Assembly (NCBI GenBank): GCA_964490245.1
Contig: CAZBAF010000003.1
Span: 1-64,000, forward strand
Direction of reading: 5' to 3'
Source: CAZBAF01 sp964490245
GTDB lineage: Bacteria; Patescibacteriota; Saccharimonadia; Saccharimonadales; JACDBH01
DNA: 64,000 nucleotides
Of this stretch, positions 1 to 8,332 are shown piece after piece. Every line of letters starts with the position of its first letter. Positions within the stretch are counted from its first letter, which is position 1. Below the pieces are notes generated by a model, which saw only the letters and a list, made by a program, of their open reading frames with translations, was not told the DNA's origin and ran no database searches. A program made the position numbers and the translations under genes.

Positions 1-2
1 CC

Positions 3-497
3 CCTGCCCCTGCCCCCCAAGCTGCAGATTCCCCTGATGGACCACAGGTGACATGGACGGCATCAGAGTATTTAGCCAACCCAAAATCGGCTGGCTGGTT
101 TGGGCTGCTGGCTGTAGGCGCGGTTGGTCTGGCGGCACTTGTCTACCTGGTTACCCGCGATATTGTCTCGACCGTTGTCACTGTGCTGGTGGCGCTTATT
201 ATCGGCGTTTTTGCGGCCCGGCAACCGCGGGTGCTGGAGTACAGGATCAATAATCAGGGCTTACAGATTGGCCAGAAATTTTATTCGTACGAATCGTTTA
301 AATCATTTTCGATTGCCCGCGACCAGGCTATGAGTTTTATCTCTTTAATGCCATTGAAGCGGTTCATGCCGCCGCTGACTATTCACTATGCTCCCGAAGA
401 TGAAGATCGCATTGCGTCCACGCTTGCCGATTATCTTCCCTATGAAGAGCACAAGCCTGACCTCGTCGACAATCTGATGCGCCGCTTCAGGTTTTAG
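3..497 (+). CDS. Partial membrane protein with Pro/Ala-rich linker (5' end outside window)
   Basis: The reading frame is open to the left edge, so this is the C-terminal part of a longer protein; a GTG at 48 is the first internal candidate start but the residues before it (Pro/Ala-rich, then Gln-Ala-Ala-Asp) look like a continuing linker. After the linker come two adjacent hydrophobic segments (about residues 20-60 counted from 48) and a soluble C-terminal domain of about 85 residues rich in beta-type pattern, ending Arg-Arg-Phe-Arg-Phe. The shape (linker, paired membrane helices, PH-like domain) recurs in small proteins of this lineage. Function not recognised. Confidence 0.65.
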   Translation, partial: PAPAPQAADSPDGPQVTWTASEYLANPKSAGWFGLLAVGAVGLAALVYLVTRDIVSTVVTVLVALIIGVFAARQPRVLEYRINNQGLQIGQKFYSYESFKSFSIARDQAMSFISLMPLKRFMPPLTIHYAPEDEDRIASTLADYLPYEEHKPDLVDNLMRRFRF

Positions 498-517
498 CCA
501 GGCTGTAGAGAGCGGTC

Positions 518-802
518 TTAGAGATCTTCGTCGGGATTATCGTCTAAGCTTTGTCCCCATCTGGACTTGGGACGAGGGCCTTTCTTATAAAAAATCACGA
601 ACAAAACAACAGTTGCAATAAAAATAGCCGATAAGGCGATAACTGCTGCGGCTGTCGGGTGCCAATGGCTTAGGAGCATTGATGTGCCCAAAATTGCAGC
701 CGAAAACACAAAATATACATAGACGGCAATTTTGCCCTGCGGTGTCACGGGCTCCCAGCCTATTCCGTATCGTTTTCTCTTAAACCAGTATTTATTGGAC
801 AT
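518..802 (-). CDS. Small two-helix membrane protein
   Basis: A 94-residue protein starting with Met-Ser-Asn-Lys-Tyr-Trp-Phe-Lys-Arg; an upstream in-frame Met at 835 is less likely because the basic, aromatic N terminus beginning at 802 is the part that looks conserved. Two hydrophobic segments (about residues 27-47 and 55-76) are followed by a basic then acidic tail. The N-terminal pattern (KYWFKRKRYGIGW) resembles short uncharacterised bacterial proteins with the same topology. It is convergent with the preceding gene, 20 bases apart. Role unknown; probably an inner-membrane accessory protein. Confidence 0.6.
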   Translation of the reverse strand: MSNKYWFKRKRYGIGWEPVTPQGKIAVYVYFVFSAAILGTSMLLSHWHPTAAAVIALSAIFIATVVLFVIFYKKGPRPKSRWGQSLDDNPDEDL

Positions 803-948
803 GTGTCTATGATAACAAGATGCAGACGCAAACATGTCTTTGGTTCAATCGGCAGGTCACGCCTGTCGCCGGACAGTGTCTGATGGGTAAGGTCTGTGAT
901 AGCTGAGCTAAATCGCTGAAGGTCGACAGCGTTCAAGCCCACAAATAG

Positions 949-993
949 TACCAGTGAAAAAACCGATCACAAGGACCGGTTCTTTCACTGGTA
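949..993. terminator. Long hairpin at end of tRNA-like region
   Basis: An 11-base perfect stem (TACCAGTGAAA with TTTCACTGGTA) encloses a second AACCG/CGGTT stem. It lies at the left end of the tRNA-like region. There is no clean T-tract on either strand, so the terminator role is uncertain; it may be a processing hairpin. Confidence 0.45.
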
Positions 994-1150
994 CACCCGG
1001 CAGTCCGCTGGCTAGCGGATTGAACCAGAAACCTGTATATTCGCTCGTCTAGCTGGCTTAAAGAATGCCAGCGCTCGCTTGGCAAGCAAGGAAAACACTA
1101 AAGTCCCCAGGACTTTAATGCCTCCGGTCGTAGGTTCAAATCGCTGGTGT
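990..1150. other. tRNA-like, hairpin-rich non-coding region
   Basis: This 160-base stretch carries fragments of the neighbouring tRNA-Arg in both orientations: a copy of its acceptor 3' end with CCA on the minus strand (GGTACACCCGGCAG on plus, 991-1004) and a T-arm-like piece on the plus strand near 1128-1146 (GGTCGTAGGTTCAAAT). The two ends could pair as TACACC with GGTGTA, like an acceptor stem. Between them are four perfect short hairpins (TCCGCT/AGCGGA, CTGGC/GCCAG, GCTTG/CAAGC, TAAAGTCC/GGACTTTA). No standard cloverleaf can be drawn. It could be a decayed tRNA with insertions or a structured RNA of its own. Confidence 0.45.
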
Positions 1151-1157
1151 ATATAGC

Positions 1158-1199
1158 CAATAAAAAAGCCCCATTATTTTCACAATGGGACGTTTTTAT

Positions 1200-1200
<1 letters not shown>
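1158..1200 (-). terminator. Rho-independent terminator of tRNA-Arg
   Basis: Read on the minus strand just after the tRNA-Arg CCA end: a GTCCCATT/AATGGGGC stem with an 8-base loop followed by six T, inside a longer A/T-paired outer stem. This is a textbook intrinsic terminator. Confidence 0.75.
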
Positions 1201-1276
<76 letters not shown>

Positions 1277-1378
1277 GTATTTTGCTTATCCTTGAAGATA
1301 AGATTTGTTAAGCCGGGCTACCTTGCAGCTTCAGGATAGAGCATGGATACTCTATTGATTGTTTGGCTACGCCAAAAC

Positions 1379-1397
1379 CCAGCTGAGCTACGGGTGC
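1379..1397 (-). repeat. Copy of tRNA-Arg 5' half
   Basis: Nineteen bases identical to the acceptor/D-arm part of the tRNA-Arg at 1258-1276, in the same orientation, 120 bases upstream. The rest of the tRNA is absent here; instead the minus strand continues into hairpins (TTTGGC/GCCAAA, ATAGAG/CTCTAT, CTTATC/GATAAG) until the intact tRNA. Confidence 0.8.
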
Positions 1398-1644
1398 TCG
1401 TCGGAATGTAATGATGCGGTTTCTGTGCCGCCGGCAAAACAAGTTTGACCGGCACCACTAGAAACTTCATCAAGCTTCCTCCTCTCAGCTTTCCAAACAG
1501 CGGACAAGCCGCTTGGTTTGAAAAACTGGTTTAGAGCAAGTTGTTTCCTATCAAAATCCCAAAGGCAAACAAATTTGCCTGGTTTGCTATTTTAGCAAAA
1601 TGCAAACAGGGGTAATTTTAGCATCTTGCTGTTAAAAAAGCAAT

Positions 1645-1735
1645 TGGCGGAAGAGGAGGGATTCGAACCCTCGGTACGGTTGCCCGTACACACGATTTCG
1701 AGTCGTGCGCCTTAAACCAACTCAGCCACCCTTCC
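1645..1735 (-). tRNA. tRNA-Ser (anticodon CGA), CCA encoded
   Basis: Minus-strand type II tRNA: acceptor GGAAGGG with CTCTTCC, anticodon stem CACGA/TCGTG with loop CTCGAAA, a long variable arm (GTACGG/CCGTAC), T-arm GAGGG TTCGAAT CCCTC, discriminator G and CCA. Anticodon CGA reads UCG. Downstream (1640 to 1400) the spacer is rich in short perfect hairpins, for example GGCAAA/TTTGCC and AGCGG/CCGCT, and has no gene. Confidence 0.94.
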
Positions 1736-1764
1736 GTATCTGTGATTATACCAGATGCAAGGTG

Positions 1765-2937
1765 TTAAAGCTGGATTTTGCGCGGAGGACGCGATGGACG
1801 TGACGGGCGGGGTTGTGGCGTCGGGCGCACCGTAGGGTTTGGACTCGGCTTGGACGCTGCAGGATCAACTTTTGGCGAATCATCAACGGGCGGTACGGGG
1901 CTGGCTGGCGTGTCGTTATGGTCAATTCTTTTCTTTTTTATCACGCTATTAACAATCAGTCCGCCTGCACCGACAAGAGTCAGTCCGAGGGCATACCACA
2001 ACAGAGGACGGCGCAGGTCATCGATCACCACGCGAACGGCATCATTTGCCAGTTGCCGGGCTGCAACCGGCCCATCGTCCGGCGTTGCCACGTAGTCGCT
2101 CAAAACGTCAGATATACGCGCCATAATCAGCCAGCTTAATCCCAGCAGTACACCGCTGACAATCATGACGATACAGATCCGCTTGACCCCTGTCCGTCTG
2201 GTGCCGCTTAAGAAGACGATACCTGCTGCCGCCAGGAGTGCGATAATCAGTATGACAATCGGCATCTGTCCAGCCCGCCGGTAGCCATCACGTGCCAGAC
2301 GCGCCTGCTCGACATTGCCAAGCGAGATTTCTCTGTCGTCGTTTTCCAGTTTTATATCATCTGCAGTAAAGACGGTCTGTTTGAGGAATTCCTCATTATT
2401 AAGCAGCTCCTGGCGCACGGTTGCACCGGCGGCGGCCGGTGTGAGTCCGGGCGGCAGGCAGGTCGCATTCAGTGCGTCAAAGTCCCCTGTCATCTGGCTG
2501 GCCTGACAGACAGGCAGCGTGGCGGCGCGTTCGGCAGCATAATTACCAAGTCCGTCAGCAAGCCTTCGCTTGGCCGGTGTTAAATCAACGGTAAACTCCG
2601 GCGTTTCCGACCTGCCTTCCAGCCAGCCATAAACTCCGTCAAGCACTTCCTCAATATTTTGCCTCAAGAACTCCGGACTGAAGGCCTCGGCCACCACCTG
2701 CTGCACCGCAGGATCGTCAACCGGGATTCCCTCCCCTGCTTCTTCGCCGGCCTGATCAACATTCTCAAGTACGCTGCCGACAATCCTATCGTAAAAGCCG
2801 CTTTTGTCGAACCAGCCCTTTACGGTGTCGCGGTCACGCAGCGTCAGGTTGACCGTATGTGTCCAGGCCAGACCAAGCAGACTAAACAGCAGCACAGTGG
2901 CAAGACAGACAACTACGAACCGTCGCAGAGCTTTCAT
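1765..2937 (-). CDS. Membrane-anchored extracytoplasmic protein with Pro-rich tail
   Basis: A 390-residue protein. The start at 2937 (Met-Lys-Ala-Leu-Arg-Arg) is chosen because it opens directly into a signal-anchor helix and because a TATACT box ends 6 bases upstream, predicting a leaderless message. Topology: N-terminal helix (about residues 7-28), a long soluble region of about 200 residues, then three hydrophobic segments toward the C terminus and a cytoplasmic Pro/Arg-rich tail. The soluble part is presumably outside the cell. No catalytic motif recognised; integral membrane proteins of this plan occur in Actinobacteria and in this lineage. Confidence 0.7.
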   Translation of the reverse strand: MKALRRFVVVCLATVLLFSLLGLAWTHTVNLTLRDRDTVKGWFDKSGFYDRIVGSVLENVDQAGEEAGEGIPVDDPAVQQVVAEAFSPEFLRQNIEEVLDGVYGWLEGRSETPEFTVDLTPAKRRLADGLGNYAAERAATLPVCQASQMTGDFDALNATCLPPGLTPAAAGATVRQELLNNEEFLKQTVFTADDIKLENDDREISLGNVEQARLARDGYRRAGQMPIVILIIALLAAAGIVFLSGTRRTGVKRICIVMIVSGVLLGLSWLIMARISDVLSDYVATPDDGPVAARQLANDAVRVVIDDLRRPLLWYALGLTLVGAGGLIVNSVIKKKRIDHNDTPASPVPPVDDSPKVDPAASKPSPNPTVRPTPQPRPSRPSRPPRKIQL

Positions 2938-3025
2938 GACTTCAGTATACACCCCCGCTGACCCAAAAATCCCTTCTAAAGCAGTGTTAAGTCTGTTTTT
3001 TTGGCGGCCTGATATAATTAAGGCT

Positions 3026-3430
3026 ATGCAGGACTCGGTGTTTACAAAGATTATCAAGGGCGAGCTGCCCGGCCACAAGGTCTATGAGGATGAGCGGACT
3101 CTGGCCTTTCTGACCATCGATCCGCTGATTGACGGTCATACGCTGGTGGTGCCAAAGGTGCAGGTAGATAATTATGAGGAGCTGTCTGCCGAAGATTATC
3201 AGGCCCTGTTTCAGACCGTGCAGAAAGTTGCAAAGAGATTGAAACAGGTCTATGGTGTGCCCAAAATCATCACCACCATCATGGGCTATGAGGTGCCGCA
3301 TGCCCATGTTCATCTGATGCCGTTTGACTCTGAGACAGCCTTTTATGAAGCTATCGAGCAGCGCAACCAGCGCCCCAAGCTGCCCAACCACGAGCGTCTG
3401 GCTAAGGTCGCAGAAAGGATCAGGTTTTAG
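3026..3430 (+). CDS. HIT-family nucleotide hydrolase/transferase
   Basis: A 134-residue HIT (histidine triad) protein: the catalytic triad HAHVH is at residues 92-96, preceded by the usual Phe-Thr-Lys-Ile-Ile-x-Gly-Glu-Leu-Pro N terminus. Members hydrolyse AMP-lysine, AMP-amidates or dinucleoside polyphosphates; the substrate here cannot be told. The start at 3026 is preferred over upstream in-frame options because the HIT fold begins there and TATAAT (3013-3018) ends 7 bases before it, predicting a leaderless mRNA. The next gene starts on the base after its stop codon, so they are probably co-transcribed. Confidence 0.9.
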   Translation: MQDSVFTKIIKGELPGHKVYEDERTLAFLTIDPLIDGHTLVVPKVQVDNYEELSAEDYQALFQTVQKVAKRLKQVYGVPKIITTIMGYEVPHAHVHLMPFDSETAFYEAIEQRNQRPKLPNHERLAKVAERIRF

Positions 3431-3601
3431 ATGAGTAACGCGGTCATTGCCCTGCTGATTGCATTGGGTGCAGCGGCATGGATTTACAGCAAGATGATGC
3501 GCTCGACCGGCGGCAACACGCAGAGCGTTCTGGTGGTGGCCGGCATCTCTGGCGCGTTGATATTCATGTTCGTTTTCTTTATCGCCAACGCCCTCTTATA
3601 A
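3431..3601 (+). CDS. Small two-helix membrane protein (56 aa)
   Basis: Immediately follows the HIT gene stop (TAG then ATG). It encodes 56 residues with two hydrophobic helices (about residues 4-20 and 33-54) separated by a basic, polar turn containing Lys-Met-Met-Arg-Ser-Thr-Gly. Back-to-back placement and membrane-like composition support a real gene. Function unknown. Confidence 0.7.
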   Translation: MSNAVIALLIALGAAAWIYSKMMRSTGGNTQSVLVVAGISGALIFMFVFFIANALL

Positions 3602-3648
3602 AATGCAGGTCGGCAGACCCGTCGGCGTAGAATCCGTGGCTAGCCGTA

Positions 3649-3692
3649 TAGTACTATTTTGGGGTGGTATTTTAGCCTGATAACTAGTACTA
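3649..3692. promoter_or_regulatory. Paired TAGTACTA palindromes upstream of HTH-HAD gene
   Basis: Two copies of the 8-bp palindrome TAGTACTA (3649-3656 and 3685-3692) are 36 bp apart centre to centre, about 3.4 helical turns, and the second abuts the start region of the HTH-HAD gene. This fits an autoregulatory operator for its Xre-type N-terminal domain (inference). Confidence 0.55.
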
Positions 3693-3702
3693 TATGGTTC
3701 AT

Positions 3703-4587
3703 ATGGATGAGCAGAGTTTGGGTAGGCATCTGCAGTCTGCCCGTATGGCGGCGGGCCTGACGCAGCAGGAGCTGTGCCAGCAGGCGGGCATATCGTATTC
3801 GACCCTGGCCAAGATAGAGCGCGGTGCCATTAAGGCGCCCTCTGTCTTTACTATTCAGCGTCTGGCCGAGGTGCTGGGCACCACTCTTGACGCTCTGATG
3901 GGCAGTGCTGTCCTCAATCCGCCCGCCAAAAAGACCGGCCGCAGCCAAAGCGGCGTTACCTTCGTCTATTTTGATATCAACGGCTGTCTGGTGCGGTTTT
4001 TTCATCAGGCATTCGGCAAACTGTCGGACGAGAGCGGCATTTCAGCTGATGTCATAGAAACAACATTCTGGCACTATAACGACGCCGTCTGCCGGGGCGA
4101 GATGCCGCTGGATGACTTCAACCGGATCATGGCCGAAACCTGCCATATGATGGTGGATTGGAAGGCGTATTATATGGAGGCCGTCGAGCCCATCGCCCAG
4201 ATGCACGAACTGGTCCGCTGGACGGCCAGCCACTACCGCGTGGGCCTGCTGTCCAACATCATGCCCGGCTTTATACCAGAGATGATTACCCGCGGTCTGA
4301 TACCGGATGTGCCCTACGAGGCCATCATTGACTCGTCAGAGGTTGGCACTATCAAGCCCGAGCCGCATATCTTCGAAATTGCCCAGGAGCGCGCCGGCGT
4401 GCCCGCCGAGGAGCTGCTGCTTATAGACGATTCGCGCCCCAATGTTATGACGGCCGGTCAACAGGGGTGGAAAGTCATGTGGTTTGACGATTACCGCACC
4501 GATGATTCAGTAGAGCGCGTTCGCTCCAGCCTGCAGCTGGCTACAGAAGCGCACGCTCCTGCTGCGCCAATCCAGCCCACCACCTAA
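3703..4587 (+). CDS. Xre-type HTH domain fused to HAD-like hydrolase
   Basis: A 294-residue fusion. Residues about 5-65 form an Xre/Cro helix-turn-helix (Leu-Thr-Gln-Gln-Glu-Leu, then Ile-Ser-Tyr-Ser-Thr-Leu-Ala-Lys-Ile-Glu-Arg-Gly). Residues about 85-285 are a HAD subfamily IA hydrolase: motif I FDINGCLV, motif II Leu-Leu-Ser-Asn-Ile, motif III Lys in IKPEP, motif IV LLIDDSRPN. The second Asp of motif I is Asn, so phosphatase activity may be weak. ATG at 3694 is an alternative start. The design suggests a regulator that senses a phosphorylated metabolite. Two stand-alone HADs of the same type occur at 55431 and 57763. Confidence 0.85.
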   Translation: MDEQSLGRHLQSARMAAGLTQQELCQQAGISYSTLAKIERGAIKAPSVFTIQRLAEVLGTTLDALMGSAVLNPPAKKTGRSQSGVTFVYFDINGCLVRFFHQAFGKLSDESGISADVIETTFWHYNDAVCRGEMPLDDFNRIMAETCHMMVDWKAYYMEAVEPIAQMHELVRWTASHYRVGLLSNIMPGFIPEMITRGLIPDVPYEAIIDSSEVGTIKPEPHIFEIAQERAGVPAEELLLIDDSRPNVMTAGQQGWKVMWFDDYRTDDSVERVRSSLQLATEAHAPAAPIQPTT

Positions 4588-4611
4588 AAATTACAAAAAC
4601 ACTGCTCAAAA

Positions 4612-4647
4612 TCCACAAAAACTGTCCAGCTGGACAAAAAGTGTAGA
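4612..4647. repeat. 36-bp imperfect palindrome, copy 1 (3' of valS)
   Basis: Centred on GTCCAGCTGGAC (4624-4635) with outer arms TCCACA and TGTAGA, which complement each other apart from one G/T position. A second copy lies at 36859-36898, next to the 3' end of argS. It sits between the convergent HTH-HAD and valS genes, in DNA without a gene. Confidence 0.7.
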
Positions 4648-4686
4648 CAGATAACACCGTTGGGGTTACTTGTTGGCGCACGGGGA

Positions 4687-7287
4687 TTAAGTTGTTTCTA
4701 TACCTTCGGTGGTGGTTTGGAAGTTGGCCAGTTCGGCGTTGATTTGCTGCAGGCGGGTTTCAGACTCTTTCAGCTGGGTTTTGGTCTCTTCCACCAGGTG
4801 TTTGGGCGCGTTCTCGACGTAGGATTTGTTGGCCAGCCGGGCCTTGAGCCGCTCGACGCTCAGCGCCTCGGCCGTCTGTTGCTCTTCCAGTTTGCCCAGG
4901 TAGTCACGGATAGTCTCTTGCGATACGTCCAGCCAGCAGTTTTCGCGGGTTTTGGTCAGGCGCAGACCGCGGCCGGCGCGGACTTCGGACACGCCCTGCA
5001 GTCCGCCCAGGCGCTTAACCAGCGCACCGTGTTTTTTGAGCAGCTCAGAGCCCGTGTAATACAAATTCGGCCTGGAGAGGTGCAAAGCCCGCGTCAGTGC
5101 CCGTACCTCGCTTACAAGGCCCTGAATGGCCTCAAACGTAGCGGTTTCTTCTGTCTTGCCCGGTTTTATGACCGGCCAGTCGCTGGTCATTAGCAGGCTG
5201 GTGCTTTTTTGCTTGAGTGTTTGCCAGATTGTCTCGGTTACAAACGGTGCGAACGGATGCGCCAGCTTAAGAATGGTCTCAAGTCCATACGCCAGCACCG
5301 AGTGATTGGGGCGGGTTTTGCTGGCCTCGATATACCAGTCGGCAAAATCATCCCAAACAGCGTGGTACAGCGTCTCGTATGCTTCAGAGAAGCGGTAATT
5401 TTCCAGATCAGCGGTAATCTTTTCTGCAGACTGTTGTAATTTAGTCAATATCCAGTGATCGGCTGGAGTTTCGAGCTTTGGTTTATGTGATTTATCAAAG
5501 TCATCGCCGACAATACCCTCGATGAAGCGGGCAATGTTCCACAGCTTGTTGCAAAAGTTGCGGGCAGCATCCACCTTGCCCGGCGCGTAGGCGCTGCTGT
5601 AGCCGGCGCTGCGTCCGGCAATAATGCCCATGCGCAGCGCGTCAGAGCCGTGGCTGGCAATAACCTCATGCGGGTCAATGACGTTGCCTAAGGATTTGCT
5701 CATTTTACGGCCGTCCTCGGACCGGACCATACCGTGCAAGTAGACATCTTTAAACGGAACATCACCGGTGACATACAGACCCAGCACGATCATACGCGCC
5801 ACCCACTGATACAGGATATCAATGCCGGTCTCCATCAGGGTGTTTGGGTAAAACCGCTTAAAGTCCTCGCCGTCCGGATATCCCAGGGTGATGTACGGCC
5901 ACTGACCGCTAGAGAACCAGGTGTCAAACACGTCAGGGTCGCGGCGGTAGGTCTTGCCGTCAATCTCCAGCAGCTCTGAATCCACCCGCTCGTCAAAGAC
6001 CCAGTCATCAGGCTCGTCGATATTCTGGAAAGCCGGAATCGGTATACCCCAGGCAATCTGGCGCGAGATGTTCCAATCTTTGACGTTCTCGAGATAAGTT
6101 ATGACCTGTTCGCGCTTTTGCTGCGGATAGAAGTTGATCTTCCCTGCCCTCAGCGCCTCAATAGCCGGCGCGGCCAGTTTTTTCATATCGATAAACCACT
6201 GGTCGCGCACCAGCGGCTGGATCACCGTGCCGCACTTGTAGCAGTGCCCTACCCGGTGTTCGTGATCCTCGGTTTTTTCGAGCAGATTAGCGGCCTCCAG
6301 CTCTTTGACCACCTGCTGGCGCGCTTCGTCCACCTTAAGTCCGTGGTATTGATGCGGCGCGTCGTGGCCGATCACCCCCTCCTCGGTAATCACCTGCAAC
6401 AGGGGCAGATTATGGCTTCTGGCCACCTCAAAATCGTTGGGATCGTGGGCGGCGGTAATCTTAACGGCGCCGGTACCAAACTCGCGGTCGACCATCTGGT
6501 CGGCAATCACCGGTACCTGCCGCTCGGCTAAGGGGATACGCACCGTGCGGCCAATCAGGTGTTTAAAGCGCTCGTCCTCAGGGTGAATAGCTACCGCCAC
6601 ATCGCCCAGCATGGTTTCGGGCCGGGTGGTGGCAATCAGTACGTAATCTTTTGCATCGGTAACGCCCTCTACCGGTACCAGCGGGAAGCGTATGTAGTAC
6701 ATCTTGCCCGTCTCGTTCTTATACTCTACCTCTATATCCGCAAAGGCGGTGCCATGAAAAGTGCAAAAGTTAACCAGCCGTTCACCCCTGTAAATCAGCT
6801 TGTCGTCCCAAAGCTTTTTAAAGGTCTGACAGGCAGTTTTGACCACCTTTTCATCCAGGGTAAAGGTAAACCGGCTCCAGTCTACCGAAGCACCCAGGCC
6901 GCGCAGCTGCTTTTCAAAGTTGTTCTTATTGCCCTGCACAAAGTCATAAACCCGGCTGTACAGTTCCTCGCGAGTGAAGTCAAAGCGGCTTTTCCCTTCT
7001 TTGGCCAGGTGTTTTTCATAGACCACCTGGGTTTCAAAGCCGGCGTGGTCGGCGCCGGGCAGATACAGGGTCGCCCTGCCCTGCATGCGCTGATATCTGA
7101 CAGCAATATCCTGCAGCGAATAATTAAGCGCGTGACCGATGTGCAGATTGGCGTTGGCGTTGGGGGGCGGCATGATGGTCGTGTACGGCTCCCCTGCCCC
7201 TTTGGGTGCAAAGGCGCCGCTCTTTTCCCACAGGTCATAAATCATGCCTTCGTACTGGTTTGGCTCGTATTTAGTCGATAATTTCAC
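4687..7287 (-). CDS. valS: Valine--tRNA ligase
   Basis: Class I aminoacyl-tRNA synthetase charging tRNA-Val in the cytoplasm. The 866 residues show the HIGH signature at 49-52 (Asn-Leu-His-Ile-Gly-His), the large editing insertion in the middle, the Lys-Met-Ser-Lys-Ser loop near residue 528, an anticodon-binding domain and the C-terminal coiled coil typical of ValRS. The start is GTG at 7287 with AAGGTG 9 bases upstream. A TATACT box at 7412-7417 predicts a leader of about 118 bases; no T-box specifier or AGGGTGG core is visible in it. Length is normal for bacterial ValRS. Confidence 0.97.
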   Translation of the reverse strand: MKLSTKYEPNQYEGMIYDLWEKSGAFAPKGAGEPYTTIMPPPNANANLHIGHALNYSLQDIAVRYQRMQGRATLYLPGADHAGFETQVVYEKHLAKEGKSRFDFTREELYSRVYDFVQGNKNNFEKQLRGLGASVDWSRFTFTLDEKVVKTACQTFKKLWDDKLIYRGERLVNFCTFHGTAFADIEVEYKNETGKMYYIRFPLVPVEGVTDAKDYVLIATTRPETMLGDVAVAIHPEDERFKHLIGRTVRIPLAERQVPVIADQMVDREFGTGAVKITAAHDPNDFEVARSHNLPLLQVITEEGVIGHDAPHQYHGLKVDEARQQVVKELEAANLLEKTEDHEHRVGHCYKCGTVIQPLVRDQWFIDMKKLAAPAIEALRAGKINFYPQQKREQVITYLENVKDWNISRQIAWGIPIPAFQNIDEPDDWVFDERVDSELLEIDGKTYRRDPDVFDTWFSSGQWPYITLGYPDGEDFKRFYPNTLMETGIDILYQWVARMIVLGLYVTGDVPFKDVYLHGMVRSEDGRKMSKSLGNVIDPHEVIASHGSDALRMGIIAGRSAGYSSAYAPGKVDAARNFCNKLWNIARFIEGIVGDDFDKSHKPKLETPADHWILTKLQQSAEKITADLENYRFSEAYETLYHAVWDDFADWYIEASKTRPNHSVLAYGLETILKLAHPFAPFVTETIWQTLKQKSTSLLMTSDWPVIKPGKTEETATFEAIQGLVSEVRALTRALHLSRPNLYYTGSELLKKHGALVKRLGGLQGVSEVRAGRGLRLTKTRENCWLDVSQETIRDYLGKLEEQQTAEALSVERLKARLANKSYVENAPKHLVEETKTQLKESETRLQQINAELANFQTTTEGIETT

Positions 7288-7469
7288 TTCTTATTCACCT
7301 TATTCTGTTTGCCGCTCGTTGCACACCTGCCACCGGCCGTTTATTGCAAAAACAACTTTCAAAAACCAAAGTTAGTAAATGGTAATTTGACTAATGGATA
7401 ATTGTCCATACAGTATACCACCTCTGTTATTTGATATCTACTGTCAGCGTCAGACATTTTTCACATGAA

Positions 7470-7588
7470 ATGAAAAAGGCGCACCAAAAAGTACGCCTTT
7501 TCACACGAAAGGTGTTAGATAAACCCTCGTTTCTGCTTTTTGTGATGTACGGCCTATCGGCTGACAGGCAAAGCAGTTGTTTGTTTTC
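7470..7588 (-). ncRNA. Candidate small RNA upstream of valS
   Basis: On the minus strand a promoter-like pair TTGCAT (7618-7623) and TATGCT (7595-7600) with exact 17-bp spacing is followed about 120 bases later by an intrinsic terminator (7473-7501, AAAAGGCG/CGCCTTTTT). Between them no reading frame of note is seen. The unit lies between the divergent valS and 7679 promoters and could be a free small RNA or an attenuated upstream part of the valS leader. The remaining bases to 7287 are the valS leader. Confidence 0.4.
7473..7501 (-). terminator. Intrinsic terminator of candidate small RNA
   Basis: AAAAGGCG pairs with CGCCTTTT around a loop of about 12 bases; the minus strand runs on into five T. 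Confidence 0.6.
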
Positions 7589-7625
7589 CCTCCCAGCATA
7601 CCGCCCTCCGCGGCCGCATGCAATA

Positions 7626-7654
7626 TTGACAAAACGCTTAAGTTTTGCTATAAT
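7626..7654 (+). promoter_or_regulatory. Consensus sigma-70 promoter of 7679 gene
   Basis: TTGACA (7626-7631), 17 bp, TATAAT (7649-7654): a perfect match to the consensus. Transcription should start near 7661, giving a short A-rich leader before the ATG at 7679. Confidence 0.85.
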
Positions 7655-7678
7655 GAACTGGTTAAATCTAAAACAAAA

Positions 7679-8332
7679 ATGTCAGAAACCTTATCTGTTG
7701 AGCCAGAGATAGCATACCAGCCCGAAGTCCTTCCTCTTCTCGAGCGGCTTCAGCCTTACGAAGTTGTTGATGCTGCCGGATTTCATCGAAGAGTGTATGT
7801 TTTTGGTCGCCAAAAGCTGGTACTCAAGGGCAGGGAAGAGCTCCCGGAAATTCCTGATTTTACAGATGCGGTAATTGCCGGCGCCGCTGAGACGCCTCGC
7901 TTTAGTAATGAAGCTTCCCGGTTGGGGAGTGATACGTCAAAGATTATCGTTAACCAGACGCCGCTCGGCGTGGTAGAGGCGGCGCTCTATCTAGGGGCCA
8001 AAGATACACAGCTCAAGACCATGCAGCAGGAGCTGGTGGCTGGCACATATTCGAATGACTCGTTTGCACTGATAGACAGTATTATGGCCTGCCGGCTTAT
8101 TGGTCCGGACGGGCAGGTGGCCGAGCGGGCAGATCCTGACGCTGAAGCGCTGGTCTTACTGGCTTTGACCGGTGATACCGACGCGCAGCAGGAGATGCAA
8201 AAACGTCAGGCAGCACTGTCGCGTGTATCAAGAACGGCGCAGAGTAACAGCAGCTATCACCTCTCGAATCAGAGGTGCTTAACCCGGATAATGTCTTATT
8301 GGTCCGCCGTACCGGATATGCCCCCGAGATAG
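7679..8332 (+). CDS. Hypothetical protein, first of two overlapping frames
   Basis: A 217-residue reading frame beginning Met-Ser-Glu-Thr-Leu-Ser, placed 25 bases after a consensus promoter. Composition is soluble and acidic with Ala/Leu/Gln-rich helices. From about 8248 the neighbouring frame is also open and looks more protein-like than the last 20 residues of this frame (which read Tyr-Trp-Ser-Ala-Val-Pro-Asp), so this gene and 8275 may be one protein of about 500 residues split by a one-base shift. A perfect hairpin CACCTCT/AGAGGTG (8258-8277) sits at the junction. No family recognised. Confidence 0.55.
   Translation: MSETLSVEPEIAYQPEVLPLLERLQPYEVVDAAGFHRRVYVFGRQKLVLKGREELPEIPDFTDAVIAGAAETPRFSNEASRLGSDTSKIIVNQTPLGVVEAALYLGAKDTQLKTMQQELVAGTYSNDSFALIDSIMACRLIGPDGQVAERADPDAEALVLLALTGDTDAQQEMQKRQAALSRVSRTAQSNSSYHLSNQRCLTRIMSYWSAVPDMPPR

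Noticed and set aside
760..942. 60-residue minus-strand frame
   Set aside because: No promoter or ribosome site and it overlaps the better-supported gene at 518-802.
990..1150. tmRNA
   Set aside because: Too short, no tag reading frame and no G3-U70-type acceptor start.
7288..7417. T-box riboswitch in the valS leader
   Set aside because: No antiterminator core (AGGGTGGNACC) and no terminator between the promoter and the start codon.
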